This document shows positions 48,304 through 60,478 of a stretch of 64,000 nucleotides of DNA, piece after piece. The notes beneath the pieces were generated by a model. It was not told the origin of the DNA, made no database searches, and was given only the letters and a program-made list of their open reading frames with translations. The stretch is from Sclerodactyla briareus. Its lineage: Eukaryota > Echinodermata > Holothuroidea > Dendrochirotida > Sclerodactylidae. Each line of letters starts with the position of its first letter. The stretch's first letter is position 1. Position numbers and translations under genes: made by a program. The stretch spans positions 124,001-188,000 of the forward strand of contig JAODTK010005849.1 of assembly GCA_026419785.1 (NCBI GenBank), in the 5' to 3' direction.

Positions 48304-49501
48304 GTGTATATTTGAGTTAATAGTCTCCTCCACGCCATCTGGGTGCCGTGTGTGAAACATCACATTCAATGTTCCCCTTATCTCACATGTATGGACTGTG
48401 GTGGCAACCATGGGCCCCCAGTAGTTCCGGCTGTCCTGACCAAAAGATGTAAGGAAATTGAAAGTAGATATATAGATTTACGCAGATCACTTCTCTTCCC
48501 ATGCATGTGGATTGGCCGTAAAATAGTTTTGAGGGATAGTACAATAACTTCACCCCAACTCATTGAGGAGGCCCGAGATCTAGTGTGTGGGTTCCCATGA
48601 ATGAATTTTGGTTTCCTTAATGCTTCGGGGTTAGGTCAATGTATGGTAAATAGAGGTCGCAGTCGAAAGTTTTGTGTTGACACGATAAGTCCAGAATGCT
48701 TTGTTCATCAACTTAACCTTGGGGTGGTGGGTTGCATCTTTCTTATGAGAAACCAAGAAACCCTGTTGGTTTGTCATTTGTGGGGAAAAGGGGGAAATTT
48801 GATACAATTTTGGGTAATTTAGCCATTCAATACAATGACCCAACCCCTCTAATGGATGGAGCTCATAATTTCACAGATCCGGATAAGCGCAAAATAGAAA
48901 GATATCACCTACTGATATCACTAAGTGTAACAATACTAACCCTGTACAGTCAATAAGGGTAGTCTTCCATGACATCGCATATCAATCTTTTAAGAAAGGT
49001 TCATATACCACTATCTTTCCAGCCGGCACAAAAGGTGAAACGATCCATCAATTTGTTGTATACACATGCACCATTGGTCAGACCACAGCGCAAACGCTAG
49101 AAAACAGGAGTAATTTGACTACGAAAGCTTCAGATACGCCCTCCACTGTGGTCACCCCGGTGCCTACCGGGCTTGACATACTGGCAAATCCCTGATAGGT
49201 GAGGTGGACTCATCCTATCACTTTGAGGTAGGTTTAAAATTCATGTCTAAAATTATTGTAAATATGGTATAAAGTCCAAATGCATTGTTCGATCAGTCAA
49301 ATTGGTTGCAGCTTTTCCAGGGGGATACTTGAGCCATTGTTCTTGGTGTTGACGCGGGGTCCTGATAGAAGGTGAAATGAAAAACAAGAACATAACTTGG
49401 TTATCAATAATGGGGATGGTGCTGGAATCATCTACAGAATTTTTTGGATGAATCCTATATAACCCAATGATGTTCCCATATCCATGAGCTCCCTGCACTT
49501 T

Positions 49502-49900
49502 TAAGGGGAATGAAAGTCTGGAAATATCTTAACATATATGAAGCAGAATGGTGTACGATCCTTCCACAAAAATTCCCTTAAAAAGTATTGTTTTCCTTCG
49601 CAATATATATGCGTTCAAAACAAGGAGACCGGGCACTTGCCATTTTAACCTCAGGTGAATGGCAGAACTTGAACAAGTCTAATTCTGAATGTCACACAAC
49701 CCCTACCAGCTGGCATATAATGTATTTTTTTGTTTTTTTTCCCACCTAGCATTCCTATGACTGTGCCAACATGTACCCATTTTATCTTGAATCACTGGGG
49801 TATATGCAACAGGAAAATTAAACTGATTGGTTCGAATCTTTGCACTATCTTAGAATTATTGTAGGGTCACATGTCAGACTTTAACTCTTCCCTTAGTTCT
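49502..49900. mobile_element. TTAA-tipped miniature TIR element, family 1, copy 2
   Basis: Starts TTAAGGGGAATGAAAGTCTG and ends CAGACTTTAACTCTTCCCTT. The interior shares GAAATATCTT, CAAGGAGAC, AACCCCTACCAGCTGGCAT-like and GATTGGTTCGAA blocks with 5730-6070, in the same order. It is about 160 bp shorter than copy 1. Confidence 0.7.
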
Positions 49901-52900
49901 CCTCATCAGCATACAGCTAATTATATCCTGGATGTCCCTCTCACATCCAGTATCGCACCTCCCTCCCCCCCCCTCCATCCCGACCCTAATCTTCCCTATG
50001 GAAACGTAGCCTAAAGCTGTTCAATGTGTCGTCGCCGCTCTTCAGAGATGTTTTGGTGCAAATAAGGGGGGGGGGGGGGGAGATCCATGAAGATGTCTTC
50101 CTTCTATCAACGGTCTCTATACTGCTACACACCACAGTGGTTTGGATGTTAGAGGTTTCTATCTTCCTGCTGTTAAGGTTCCTTGGCGTATTTATAAGAT
50201 ACTGATTCCGTAGGTCCATTCATGGTTGTAACTTCCGGATTGTATGCACTCTTGGATTAGTAGGAATTGGCCTTTATCATTGGCCTCCATACCCGACTTA
50301 ACACATGGGTTTGGATTAAGAGTCGTCTATATTTCTGCCGTGAGTCTTTGTGCGTAATTATAGATTACTGATGTTCGTCAATGCAGTTTCATCACTACCA
50401 ATTGATGTGCACTTGTTTTTGGGGGGAGTAGAAGTGGCCGAGAATGTCTTGTCCTAACACTCAATTACAGGGGGGGTCAGCAAGTTAGGGTACAATCAAA
50501 ATGTGTTTGCGTCCTGACATTGGTATCGACCTTGTGAGACCTTGCTGCCATCAGCAGGACTTTTGCCTTATGAGATGCAAATCAGCATATTCAAGCACAA
50601 TATTCTGTAAATATGACTTCACTTCTATTTGTGACCTGACCCTATTCCTCACCATTGAAGACAGTCCAGTTTGTCTATGGGCGTGACGCTGTTTCCTCAC
50701 AGTGGAGTGAAAGGGGGCCGGCTGTTAAGTGGGGTTACTTGTGACCGAATCTATATCAACTGTGTAACACCCCTCCATTAATGTGATAATTCCTCCGATT
50801 CTAGAAATGCAACGCTCGGGAGTGCTTCGCAGCTATTACACATAACGGTTCAACAAAGGTCTGTAGAGGGGTTGGTAGTCCGTCATGTCGGTTTGGCCAT
50901 ATGAGTGGATGGTCCCTATTGTTTTGGTCAGGTCCTAGGTTGTCACAGAAGATCATCTAAGTCAGTCTGGAAGAACCTAACCTACATAATACTTTGTGAG
51001 AGAAAAAGTAGAGAGTTTATCCTTGCTCGTAGGGTGGCCATTGGGGTAGATGACTCGTTATTTGTTTTTAGTCAGGTCCAGTCAGAAGAGTTTAATGTTC
51101 AACTCCTTTGAAAACTTGGTAACAGCCTGAATGCCACAAAATGTAGAGGCGCTTCATACTTGGTATATATGTTTTTCCATATCTGTAGTCATCTATAAGT
51201 GTTTTCTGATCATGTTTCCCGAGTCAAAGTACACATTACTTTTCAACCCACAAGATGCTTGAAGATTCCATTGTGGGTTCGTAGATGGACCATATCCAGT
51301 GGCTGATTCCTACTGTTTCAAGCTCTGGTTAACTATTCCTTTTAAGGTCAAAGGCTTTTAAGTCTCTGATTCCTATTATCAACAGGATACCTTGGTAAAA
51401 TCTGATATATAACACAGTTCAACGCAAAGATGCCATAGTGCTCCTTCATGGTTGTTGGTATTTAGGCTGGACACCCCGAGTCATGATTCCTTTGTTGTCT
51501 CGCCTGTTGAAATGCAGGAAGAGGACTTAGTGTCCTTTGGCGTGTGGGTATGGTGTGTGAGTATGTCAAACTTTCTCGTTAGCAAGAATTCTCACAAACC
51601 GTGACGTCGATTATGACAAAATTTGTGTGTAGGCACCGGGGATGGGTGTACACGATCTGATTAGATTTGCAGATTTTTCAGCAAAGTCATTAATCAGTTG
51701 GGTATTTATTTTTTAAGCTCGTTAGCACGATTACGACAGAACCGTATGTGCTACAGTGATTTATTTTGGCATGTTAGACCTGGATGACAGGATGAACTGA
51801 TTAATTTTTCAGCCTGAATCTGCTCATTAAGTGTCAATTTGCATATTTTATGCAATGTTTGAAAGTTTGTTGGATTTCCACAAACATGGTGATGTGATCC
51901 CCTTGATTTGATCATTTTAAGGTAGCAGCGGGGTCAGTTGAGGTCTTGTATTTGCCTATTTTTGCCATAATTTATTCTCAATTTGCAACTTGGTAGCATT
52001 CGACAAACCATAGGTATTGCCGTTGACATTTTCTGGATCTATGTGTTTTATGTTCATGACTTTGATTGAATTTCATCATATAATGCTTCTGTTAGAATAA
52101 AGCACTGAGAACGACCTAAACTAGCTACTGTGACATTTTTACTGCTTTTATAAGCTGCCGACAGCAAACCCTCTCTTACCCAACCCCTTTATCAGGTTAT
52201 TATACCTACAACAAAGGTAACATTTTTCTTTCATCTCTCTTACCTGGGGACGCGTGCCTACCACCCCGGCTACACACCCCCCCCCCCCCCCCACCCGATA
52301 TTGCCTGAGTTCACCATTTTTCCACTTACTTGTGGCATACAATGCCATAATGTCCTAAGTAGGACATCTTCTCTCTTATTCACCCCCATTACTCTATAGG
52401 GAATTGCTACCACAAGAGCTAGCATATCAATCTGTCATCACCTATGTTTGTTTTATTCAAGGCCGGTACTGGAAATGGGCCTGGTGGCTATGTTTGCGAT
52501 AACAGTCCAATTCTATGTCAATAGGCAATTAATAGATAGACAAATGTGTCGAGGTTTTCCAAAGATATAGTCTGGGACATCCTTGACTGCGGCTGGGGTG
52601 TTTTTGTGTTGGTTGTTGTGTGGTGGAGGATGGGGGAGGGGGGTGTTTGCTGCCTGGCGGGGGGGGGGGTGGGGGTGGGGGCTGGATGGCATGTCCTGGC
52701 GGTTTGGAAAAAAAAAGGTAATGAATAATGGACAAAATTTGATTTAAAAGGCCAAAAGAAGCCCAGGCTGACCTAAGAGGGATTCAGAACATTTCAAGTT
52801 GGATTTGCGGTCAAAGAGTGAGTTGACTGCAAAATTTGGGTATTTATGGGGGAGAGAGAGTGGGGGAAGGCTGAAGAAGAAAAATGCAATTACAGGACTT

Positions 52901-53264
52901 TTGTATTACCTTAGTGGTCAGTAATTTAGGAATTTCATGTGTTATATGAAAATAATATGTGATGCGTGTTGACATGACAATGAGTCTGAGGAACTAGTTG
53001 CGTGTTTGTGTATGAATAATAGAAAACCACAGTCTTTTTTTTTTTTAGCCGCAACCAGGCGAGACACTTTTTGGCGATCGCCTTGTTTTGGGTACAGTCA
53101 AGTTAATACTACCTTCATGTTAAGAGTGTCCTTAATAACAAATTAGGTGAGTCCTCCATACATCAGAAAGAAAGAAAATATGCAGGTCTATATTACTGAA
53201 CCCCAGGGCAGTTTTCATAGAAAATGAAGACAGTCTTTATTCGCTTTTTTAGCAGAGCGTAAGC

Positions 53265-53450
53265 ACAGTTTACTAGAAGCCCTACCTACCTTCTAGCGAA
53301 ACAACGATGCCGTTTTGGCTCAATTGCCCGAAATACTTCAACACAATACACCAAAAAGAATTATGGCCGTGGACCGGGCCGCTCAATTAGTACCTACAGA
53401 ACGTCCGCCCACAGCACTATAGTAGCGACCTCATTCTTGGGTCGAAATGG
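53265..53450 (+). repeat. Left inverted terminal repeat of DIRS-like element 2
   Basis: CCTACCTACCTTCTAGCG and CTCAATTGCCCGAAATACTT then CAACACAATA (53281-53348) are the reverse complement of 59029-59098. The match continues inward through GTACCTACAGAACGTCCGCC (53389-53408), paired with GGACGTCGGTAGGTAC (58979-58994). Confidence 0.82.
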
Positions 53451-53722
53451 CGCAGCTGACCACTACCCAAGTTCCTTCTCTTGCCTTCTTCAGCCTCATT
53501 ATACCCTTCAAGCGCTTTACAACGATCTTCTTTGGAAATCTGACGGACAAGGGCCGTTCCAAAGACTTCCGGCCAGTGTTAGCGCTAAGGAATAATTTTG
53601 GGAGGGAATCCCCTCCCAAGATTTTTTTTTGGGAGGGATTTTCAAAATCTAGGGGGGACCTTATCTTCCGACCATTTTTCGCACAAGTTCCCTCACGAAG
53701 TTCGGGCGGCGACCAAAAATAA
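53447..53722 (+). pseudogene. Possible ORF1 start of DIRS-like element 2
   Basis: An uninterrupted 91-codon frame just inside the left terminal repeat, beginning MAQLTTTQVPSLAFFSLIIP and ending in a stop. It has no recognised domain. Its position fits the start of a DIRS ORF1 cut short when the neighbouring AT-rich DNA was joined at about 53740. It could equally be non-coding leader. Confidence 0.3.
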
Positions 53723-55041
53723 CTTTATTAAATTAAAAACCTCATGACTGCCCTGTGGTAACAACATTATACTATGGTCCCTTACACTTAACTAACTCAT
53801 GCACTCTTAATAGCCTAATTATTGTGTTTGGTCATGAGACCTAAATACCCTGGTATCTGAGACTATTTTCAAATCCTACAGCATCGAAGAAGGAACCATA
53901 TCCCACCGGAAGGCACATCTTCATCGGCAATTTTTTTCTGATCCTCATTTATGTTGTCATATGGGAAAATTGTATTTTGGCAGGAAAAATGTACAAAAAT
54001 CTAAATAATTATTACCATTAATTCAGAGGCGGAGGACAGGCTGTGAATTTGCTATCCACTTGCTTACATGAGCCCAGTTCAGCCTTAAAACTAAAATCCA
54101 CTGTCTGAAGACACCTCATAATGTGCTTCAGACTTTAGTGAAAAAGTCTTAAGATTAATAGTTTACCCACCATGTTCCACCATGTGATGTTAATTGGAAA
54201 AAAAATCAGATTGCAGTTGTTTACACAGTATTTACAGTGATTTGCTACCAGAGCACATGGTCCATAATAGAATTTGTACCTGTGCCAGTTCTGTGAAATG
54301 TCAACGAGAAACACTAGTTGCTCAATCATTAATAAGCAAATGCTGTGTGCATACGTCTTGACGATAGTGTAAAACAGTGTTTTCTCCCAGGTCCTGCAAC
54401 GTTGAACGATGTTTGGCAATTTGCAAAACATTTTCGTGCATGTGCTAGGATCGCGATCGACGTCAACTTATATTGTGGACTAACACTACGGGGTGCGCGG
54501 TTTTTTTATAGCAGTATCGTTATTATTAGTATACAGTAATCGCAACACAGTTAGTACTCGCAGCACGACGGTCAAATGCACAATTAAGAGTATCCGGTAC
54601 TGGAGGAAATCACCAGTATTGGCTACCAAACCGGGTACTAATTGAAAATACCAAAATCCAGTGCTGTATTTTTTGCCGATCCCAGCCGCTGCCGCGTTAC
54701 CATCGCAACTTCATCCGCGATCTGTTAAAATTGAGAAGGAAAACGGCCCCCAAGTGTGTTGCGAACTGTGTATTTGCATTATTTGCCGAATATCCAGCCG
54801 ATGCGGACATAAAACATGCGAAGCTATGTTGCTAGCTCAATTGAGCAATTGCTGTTGCAATCTTTTAAAACCTTACCGCGCGTGGACACGTGGTCCTCCC
54901 CTATGCTGTTCACGAGCGAGCATTCAATGTTGCTCCCATTCCCACTGCACGCTACACATCGATACCAGGTCTACGGACAGACGGCAACGAACCCTCCCGC
55001 CACACACTGGAACTTCATAGGATTTCCCATAGACTCTATGA

Positions 55042-55468
55042 TTAAAGGGAAATTCCAGCCAAATAGTAAAATGTCCTATGATGTGTGCATAAAAATAATG
55101 CCAATGAAACTTTGTGTTCATGTTCATAGCATGTTACGTTATGAAGTTATGATTTTCGAAGATTAACAAATAATCACTGCTTGACTGTGGGCAATTTCGC
55201 AAATTGGCAACATTTGATGACGGCATATCTCAAATTGGAGAGGAAGGAGAATGTTGAGGAAGAAAATATGTCTTTTCCATTATGATTGGTTAGATATGAC
55301 GTCACATAAAGGTTGCCAGTTGGCCGAAAAAATCAGCAAAGAATGATATTTGAGGAAGCCATATCTTACAACGAACCCAAACAAGTATAACCTGGAAAAA
55401 TGAGATTTGAATGATTTTCTATTCCTTCAACTGAAGAAGAGTAATAATTGGCTGGAATTCCCTTGTAA
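55042..55468. mobile_element. TTAA-tipped miniature TIR element, family 2, copy 2
   Basis: Left tip TTAAAGGGAAATTCCAGCCA; right tip TTGGCTGGAATTCCCTTGTA then A, a near-perfect inverse. It is 427 bp and in the same orientation as copy 1. It lies within the AT-rich segment that separates the two parts of DIRS-like element 2. Confidence 0.78.
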
Positions 55469-56219
55469 GAGTGGATTTATTTACGATCGTCGATCAGCGG
55501 ATTCTGCAAATATAATTTTTGTTTGAGCCTTCAATTCTTTGAATGAACAAAAAGTGATTAAGTAGACATTTGGTGATAAAACAATCATACATGAAGTTTG
55601 CATTGATTTGGTGGTTTTCACGACTAATTTTAGATCGTGCCTTGCTTCGGCTTCCTTACTAAAATAATCACACTTACGTACGGTTAGAGCTTATACTGGT
55701 GATCGCACTAGCGGGACCCGGGTTTGTGGGCCGGCTGGATGGGATTGTTAGTTGTTACATATCCGAGTTCTTTCGGACCTCGTATATAACGTATATACCA
55801 GTAGTAGAGCGGACAAAAAATAGAGGGGGATTGTTATTGCCTCAAATAAACTTTGAGAAAGCACTTACGGTTGTATCAATCCATTGGTAATTACCAAAGT
55901 CACCACTTCGAAAGACGCACCAATATACAGTAGTAAGTATGGAAGGAATGTAGTAGTTATACTGTATTTCTGCCCTCGCGGTACTCGTTACTCGGTGCTA
56001 CCAGCACGACAGTGGTCACAGGCATGTGATATTTGCCATACGTACGTTGTCATGAAGTCTTTTCAGCTATCGCTCGACTAGGAACCGCGCAACCCTATTA
56101 TACACACTATTTTCGCGATCCCTGGTTGAGAAAATTGTGCGGGAATTTCCCGCACACAATTTATTTATCAGCAGGATTCTGGCTGCGTATGCGGGAATCC
56201 CGCAATCCCGCGCCTTAGT

Positions 56220-57720
56220 GCGAACACTGCTTCCGGCGCAAAGACGCCCGCACGCCCCCCTAAGGAAGGACTATTCTAGCCCGGCAGAGGGGCGAAGCGG
56301 GAAGGGACGAGGGGGAGCGAAAAACTTACACCACCCACCTTCCACCTGGGGGGAGGTTTTGAGACTCTTTTAGGGTAAAAGGGGGGACCCAACGGGGGAC
56401 AAGTGGGTCTTCAGAGGTCTCTTTCGGGATACGGTTGGAATTTACTCCAACCCCCCGTGGTCCTCATCCCGAGAGTCACCCCAGTTCCTGGGGATGGTCC
56501 ATGGGCATCGGCCCTATGGAAGGAAATTTGTTCCCTCCTGGAGAAGAGCGGCAGTCGAGCGGGTCTCCCACCTGTCCCTCCACTTCTCGTCCCACTTCTT
56601 CCTGGCGCCTAAGAAGGAGGGAACATGGCGTCTGATAATCAACTTGCGTCCCTTGAACCGGCACGTTCAGCCACCTCGGTTTCGCATGACACCCTGGCTC
56701 TCATTCTTTCCCAGTTGCGCCAGGGATGGTGGGCGGCCTCGATGGACCTTGCGGATGCTTACCTCCTGTGCCATCCATGAGTCCTCCTCGGCCCGTGGCT
56801 GGCTTCATCTTCGAGGACCAAGCTATCGGTTCCGGGCGCTCCTGTTCGGCCTGTCCACGGCATCCAAACCTTCACCCGCTTAACCCCGGTGCTGGAAGGG
56901 TTTCTCCACCATCTGGCATCCCATTTTCATGTACCTGGACGATTGGCTCCCAGTCGAGACCAGGCCTGATCGTGCTACCGAGGCGGGGTAGTCCAACAGG
57001 CACAGGAGCTGGGTTGGGTCATCACCGCAGATTCACGCTCCTCCCATCACAGGGCTGACCTTCCTGGGGGCTGTGCCCATCCCGGATCGGGTCCAGGCGG
57101 TGGCAGGCGGGGGTGACCCTGCTCTGGGACTCCCCCCCACTCGCGGCCCAAGCGTGGCTGGTTTGCCTAGGCTACCTGGCCGTCTCCACATGCGCCCCTG
57201 CAGTTTCATCTGCTTTCGCACTTCCGTCCATCGATCGACCTACTGTCTCGATTAGTGCCTCAAGCGCCACACCTCGAGGAGATTTTTCAGTGGTGGTCAG
57301 ATCCCGCACATCTTGTCGGAGGCGTGTCGTTCCCTACTCCACAGCCAAGTGTCGTGGTGACGACGGATGCGTCCTTGGTGGGCTGGGGGGGCCACGCTGG
57401 GCCCTCTTTCCCTGGCCCAACCCTGGCCTCCGGAGGAACTACTTGCGGGTTATCAGGCCCTGATGGGTTTCCAGGACCAAGTCTTGAGCTCGGTGGTTCT
57501 CGTCCGCACGGACAACACAACAGTGGTGTCGCACATAAACTGCCAGGGCGGGACTCCGCCCCTACGCTGTGGAAGATCTGCTGAAATATGTTCCGCTGGT
57601 GCCGCGATCACGGGTGTCACTCCGTGTCGCGCATCTCTCGGGAGTGGACAACACAGCAGCAGATTGCCTCTCGCGGGTGTTTTCTGCAGGCCCCCTCTCC
57701 ACCAGGCGTATGTATTCTGC
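56220..57720 (+). pseudogene. Reverse transcriptase and RNase H of DIRS-like element 2
   Basis: In order, across shifting frames: LEFTPTP (about 56438), AVERVS (56548), KKEGTWRLIINLRPLNRHV (56612-56670), domain A AASMDLADAYL (56735-56766), GFIFEDQA and FRALLFGLSTA (about 56800-56865), catalytic YLDDWL (56932-56949), LPSQGLTFLGAVPIPDRVQA (57040-57100). RNase H follows: TTDASLVGWGGHAGPS (57358-57405), VLVRTDNTTVVSHINCQGGT (57496-57555), then HLSGVDNTAADCLSR after a shift (57630-57676), including the Asp of the TDN motif. Motifs are well preserved between indels. Confidence 0.85.
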
Positions 57721-57779
57721 GCGACTCGGAGCTTTCCGATAATGGTTGTTCCGATCGCTCGGTTTCTCCGGTTTCGGCG

Positions 57780-58690
57780 CTATCTGATCGTTGCAGATTT
57801 CTTGATCCACCTGTTTGAATCGGGGCGCCAGGTTATACCTCAGGGGCTTCCGTTCGGGACGTCGCGTCGACCCACTCTCGACGACAAGTCCACTGATTGG
57901 GAAACGATCTCGTCGTCCCGCTCCCTTAATAGTTTGCTCAGGGCAATGGCTCTCGAACGTCTTGAGTCCTTCCCTCCTCCGCGGCATGGGACCTTTGGAG
58001 GGTTCTTGACTTCCTGTCGGGCCCGCCCTTCGAGCCAGTTTACTTCCGGCGCCCTCATGGACTTGATCAGTCAAACCGCCCTTTCTTGGTGGCGGCAGCA
58101 TCCGCCCGGCAACGGAGCGCCCTTCACGCCTTGTCGGTGCCCCAGGGCACATGAGGTTCGAACCCCCACGGGGTTCGCTTGATTCCAGACCCATCCTTCC
58201 TCCAATCAATACACAGTCTTTTGAATTTCTCCCTGCTCCACATTTTCAAATCGGCTCAGTGACTCTTGTCCTCTGAGGAGGAGGACAGACTTTGTGCCTT
58301 GTCCGTTTCCTTCGGAGGTCTCTTTTCGCCTCCATTCGGGGCGAGTGCCTCCTCTCTTCGGACGTCACGGCGTCCTCATCATCGAGCCTCGAAAGAGGAA
58401 AAAAAACACACGATTATCCAGGTGGTTGTCGCAGGCCATAATCGGGGCCTATCCAATGGACTTCCGGGTCAGCATCCGAGGGGTCCCATGATGCCATCCT
58501 TTATTCCTCCTGGGCTTTATTTCGGGGTGTTACCATTTGGAGGAGATCCTCGCAGGAAAAAAAAAAAAAAAACAGCAGGGTGGTAAGACGCCTACGTCTT
58601 CATCTCTTTGTATCTCCGGGACCTCCTTGCGTCGAATCCCGTACTGTCTGCGGCTTTTCGCGCGCCACGCTTCCAGGGATACGCGCCCCC
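57780..58690 (+). pseudogene. Tyrosine recombinase of DIRS-like element 2
   Basis: Reads SLNSLLRAMALERLESFPPP (57930-57985), then after a shift MDLISQTAL (58058-58085), and in the next frame ASARQRSALHA (58099-58131), whose Arg at 58113-58115 is the candidate first catalytic Arg. Farther on come ISRWLSQAIIGAYPMDFRV-like residues (58410-58470), a damaged His box (CAT at 58487-58489, its partner Arg not readable), and LYLRDLLAS with the candidate nucleophile Tyr at 58611-58613. A 16-base A run at 58557-58573 sits where the family has a short 'AGW' block. The gene is not translatable as read. Confidence 0.75.
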
Positions 58691-58809
58691 CCCCCCCCTT
58701 AGGAAGCTTGTTGCGTTGGCCTTTACTTGTGTTAGCGCGAAAATGGGGGTCTTCGCTGTTGGGTGGCAAATCCCTCTTCGCTCCCGCCTCCTTTTTCGGT
58801 GGTAAGTCG

Positions 58810-58905
58810 CCTAGTATATTCGCTAGACAGGTAGGTAGTTCTGAAGTAAAATTATCCCGCTTGATAGCTGGCTATTTACGAAGAAGCATACCTACCTTCT
58901 ACGTC
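58810..58905 (+). repeat. Internal complementary region of DIRS-like element 2
   Basis: CGCTAGACAGGTAGGTAGTT, then AATTATCCCGC, then TATTTACGAAGAAGC and ATACCTACCTTCTAC form an imperfect inverted structure. In reverse complement it matches the outer right terminal repeat (CTAGAAGGTAGATAGG, CTTCTTCGTGAATAGC, GCGGGATAA at 59088-59142). Its position just after the recombinase is the DIRS arrangement. Confidence 0.7.
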
Positions 58906-58944
58906 CCACCGCGCCTCCGCACTACTCTGGGGATTTTGCTGGGT

Positions 58945-59145
58945 GGTATTCATTGAGGCGCTATGTTAGTGCTGTGCGGACGTCGGTAGGTACTATGAGC
59001 GCGCCTGCACGCCATAATTTATTTGGTGGTATTGTGTTGAAGTATTTCGGGCAATTGAGCCAGACAGCAAGGTATGTTCCGCTAGAAGGTAGATAGGTTA
59101 GGCTTCTTCGTGAATAGCCCCGCTAATCCAGGGCGGGATAACACT
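58945..59145 (-). repeat. Right inverted terminal repeat of DIRS-like element 2
   Basis: TATTGTGTTGAAGTATTTCG and GGGCAATTGAGCCA (59033-59068) invert the left repeat. The outer segment to GCGGGATAA (about 59142) is supported by its match to the internal complementary region. The next host exon begins about 20-30 bp beyond. Confidence 0.78.
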
Positions 59146-59169
59146 TAGTCATGGAATAACTTTGGGCAG

Positions 59170-59437
59170 TGATGCTTTCCTATTCAATTCAATATTTTTC
59201 TTTCACAAGCTTCGCTGGTAACGCTTTCGCAAATGATGATTTACGTAAGCTTTTTTCTACATACTTTCGCTATTGCTGGCCATCTTTGGTGCAGTACCTT
59301 TCGTGGGTACCTACTGGGCCGTCATACCGGCGTGGTGGACTACTGTAGCTAGGGGCAGGGGTCTTGGCCATAGCCCTCTTCATCTGTCAACTCCTCCCAT
59401 GTTTCTATTGGTCAGCTATTCACGCTGATATTAAAAG
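59170..59437 (+). CDS. TMEM245: TMEM245 penultimate exon (AI-2E-like membrane core)
   Basis: The best-conserved block reads SLLLAIFGAVPFVGTYWAVI then PA (about 59264-59322), a near-diagnostic match to the family's 'AILGAVPFLGTYWAAVPA'. After frame shifts between 59322 and 59370 it continues LAIALFICQLLP and, after another shift, SAIHADIK, then the donor AAAAG|GTATGC. The left edge is uncertain. Family-like residues (FAN..IYVSFF) extend upstream to about 59200, and the nearest usable acceptor is TTTGGGCAG at 59169. Four or more single-base indels are present. If AAAA before the donor is truly AAA, the phase into the last exon is correct. The right terminal repeat of DIRS-like element 2 ends about 20-30 bp upstream of 59170. 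Confidence 0.8.
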
Positions 59438-59596
59438 GTATGCACTTAAAAATTTGGTAGGACCTGATTCAGAGACTCAACTCATGCCTATCTCACTCCA
59501 CTGCATTCTGGCTACCACTGGCTGCCTCCATGCCAATATTGTGGTGTTTATGTAGATGAATAATGAGGTCACCGCGGTTCAGTGTTTACTCTAATG

Positions 59597-59597
<1 letters not shown>

Positions 59598-59626
<29 letters not shown>
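59598..59626. repeat. G homopolymer, about 28 bases
   Basis: An uninterrupted G run between the penultimate TMEM245 exon and the dispersed repeat at 59640. Confidence 0.95.
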
Positions 59627-59630
<4 letters not shown>

Positions 59631-59639
59631 GATCGCGCG

Positions 59640-60165
59640 ATCTGCGCACACAAACTCAAAATCTCCGGACCCCAAAATATTATAATGCGGGAGAGTCTCG
59701 CACTGGTTTTCCCCCCACAAAGGAATAGCATTTTTGGCACTTTTTTCAACTAGTCACGATCTTGGTATGCCAGGCACAATGTATGCAACCTCATATCATT
59801 GTGTGTCCGACATCGTAACACTGCAGGGACATGAGAGAAAACATATTTTGATATCTTTACTACGAAGCCGCACATCACCCTCGATTGACATGTTTTGTAG
59901 AACTGGTGCAATGCACACATTCATGTTAACCATGTGGAATGGGAGAAACTTCCTGTAAAATAACATTAAATCTGCAATCTGAAAACTTTAAAAATACACA
60001 AATATACACAGTCAGTAGATGAGTTTGACAAACACATTTCACAAAGATGAATCATGTAATTTGCAGGTGTCTTCTGTAGATACACTTTTCTGATCTAGGC
60101 TAAGTTTGGCCCCTGTCGCAATCATAGCAAGTTCAGAGCTTAGGCCTACTGCTAGCTACCTTGTG
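59640..60165. repeat. Unclassified dispersed repeat, copy 2
   Basis: Same orientation and block order as 40160-40640. It fills most of the last TMEM245 intron, just after a 28-base G run. Class unknown. Confidence 0.7.
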
Positions 60166-60410
60166 GGAATAAGTGAGTTAGTGATATATCCTATGCTATT
60201 GTTACAAGAACGAACATGAAAATATGACCCTTAATCCTGAAATGCATCGACCCATGTAAACTGAAGGCTGATACAAAGGTGTTATGCAGTATAACCTAAT
60301 TCCATGATAGCTCCTCTGATAATTAATGTAATGGCTTATAATGATCGACAGGCATGATCGTCCTGAACTAAGACTTTGCGCCTAGCGAACTATAGTATCG
60401 GCGGGAAGAA

Positions 60411-60478
60411 CAAAAAAAAAAAAAAAAAAAAAAAAAGAAAAAAACAAATAAAAAAAAAAAAAAACAAAAAAAAAAATA
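60411..60478. repeat. A-rich tract
   Basis: A nearly pure A stretch with a few G, C or T interruptions, about 165 bp before the last TMEM245 exon. It could be the tail of a retroposed sequence or simple low complexity; no retroposon body was recognised upstream. Confidence 0.8.

Larger units (their letters stand above)
53265..59150 (+). mobile_element. DIRS-like retrotransposon 2, interrupted
   Basis: Inverted terminal repeats at about 53265-53450 and 58945-59145 enclose an RT, an RNase H and a tyrosine recombinase (56220-58690) plus an internal complementary region (58810-58905). Sequence and terminal repeats differ from element 1, so this is another DIRS subfamily. The expected ORF1 is mostly absent: GC-rich element-like DNA stops near 53722, and 53740 to about 56200 is AT-rich DNA unlike a DIRS element, including a TTAA-tipped miniature element. 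Either a nested insertion or a rearrangement joined these parts. Indels and homopolymer runs break all frames. Confidence 0.82.
48304..59169 (+). other. TMEM245 intron H to penultimate exon
   Basis: 10.9 kb. Contains the family 1 miniature element copy 2 and DIRS-like element 2 with its AT-rich insert (53740-56200). Between 50000 and 53200 I see only AT-rich DNA with phrases such as TTCATACTTGGTATATATG (near 51149), which recur in variant form at 7360 and suggest old repeat copies. A short Gly-Val-Phe-containing exon may be hidden here. Confidence 0.55.

Noticed and set aside
52455..52545. Possible TMEM245 exon after ATTCAAG (reads LEMGLVAMFAITVQFYV)
   Set aside because: Hydrophobic but without the expected Gly-Val-Phe start, and with no convincing donor downstream.
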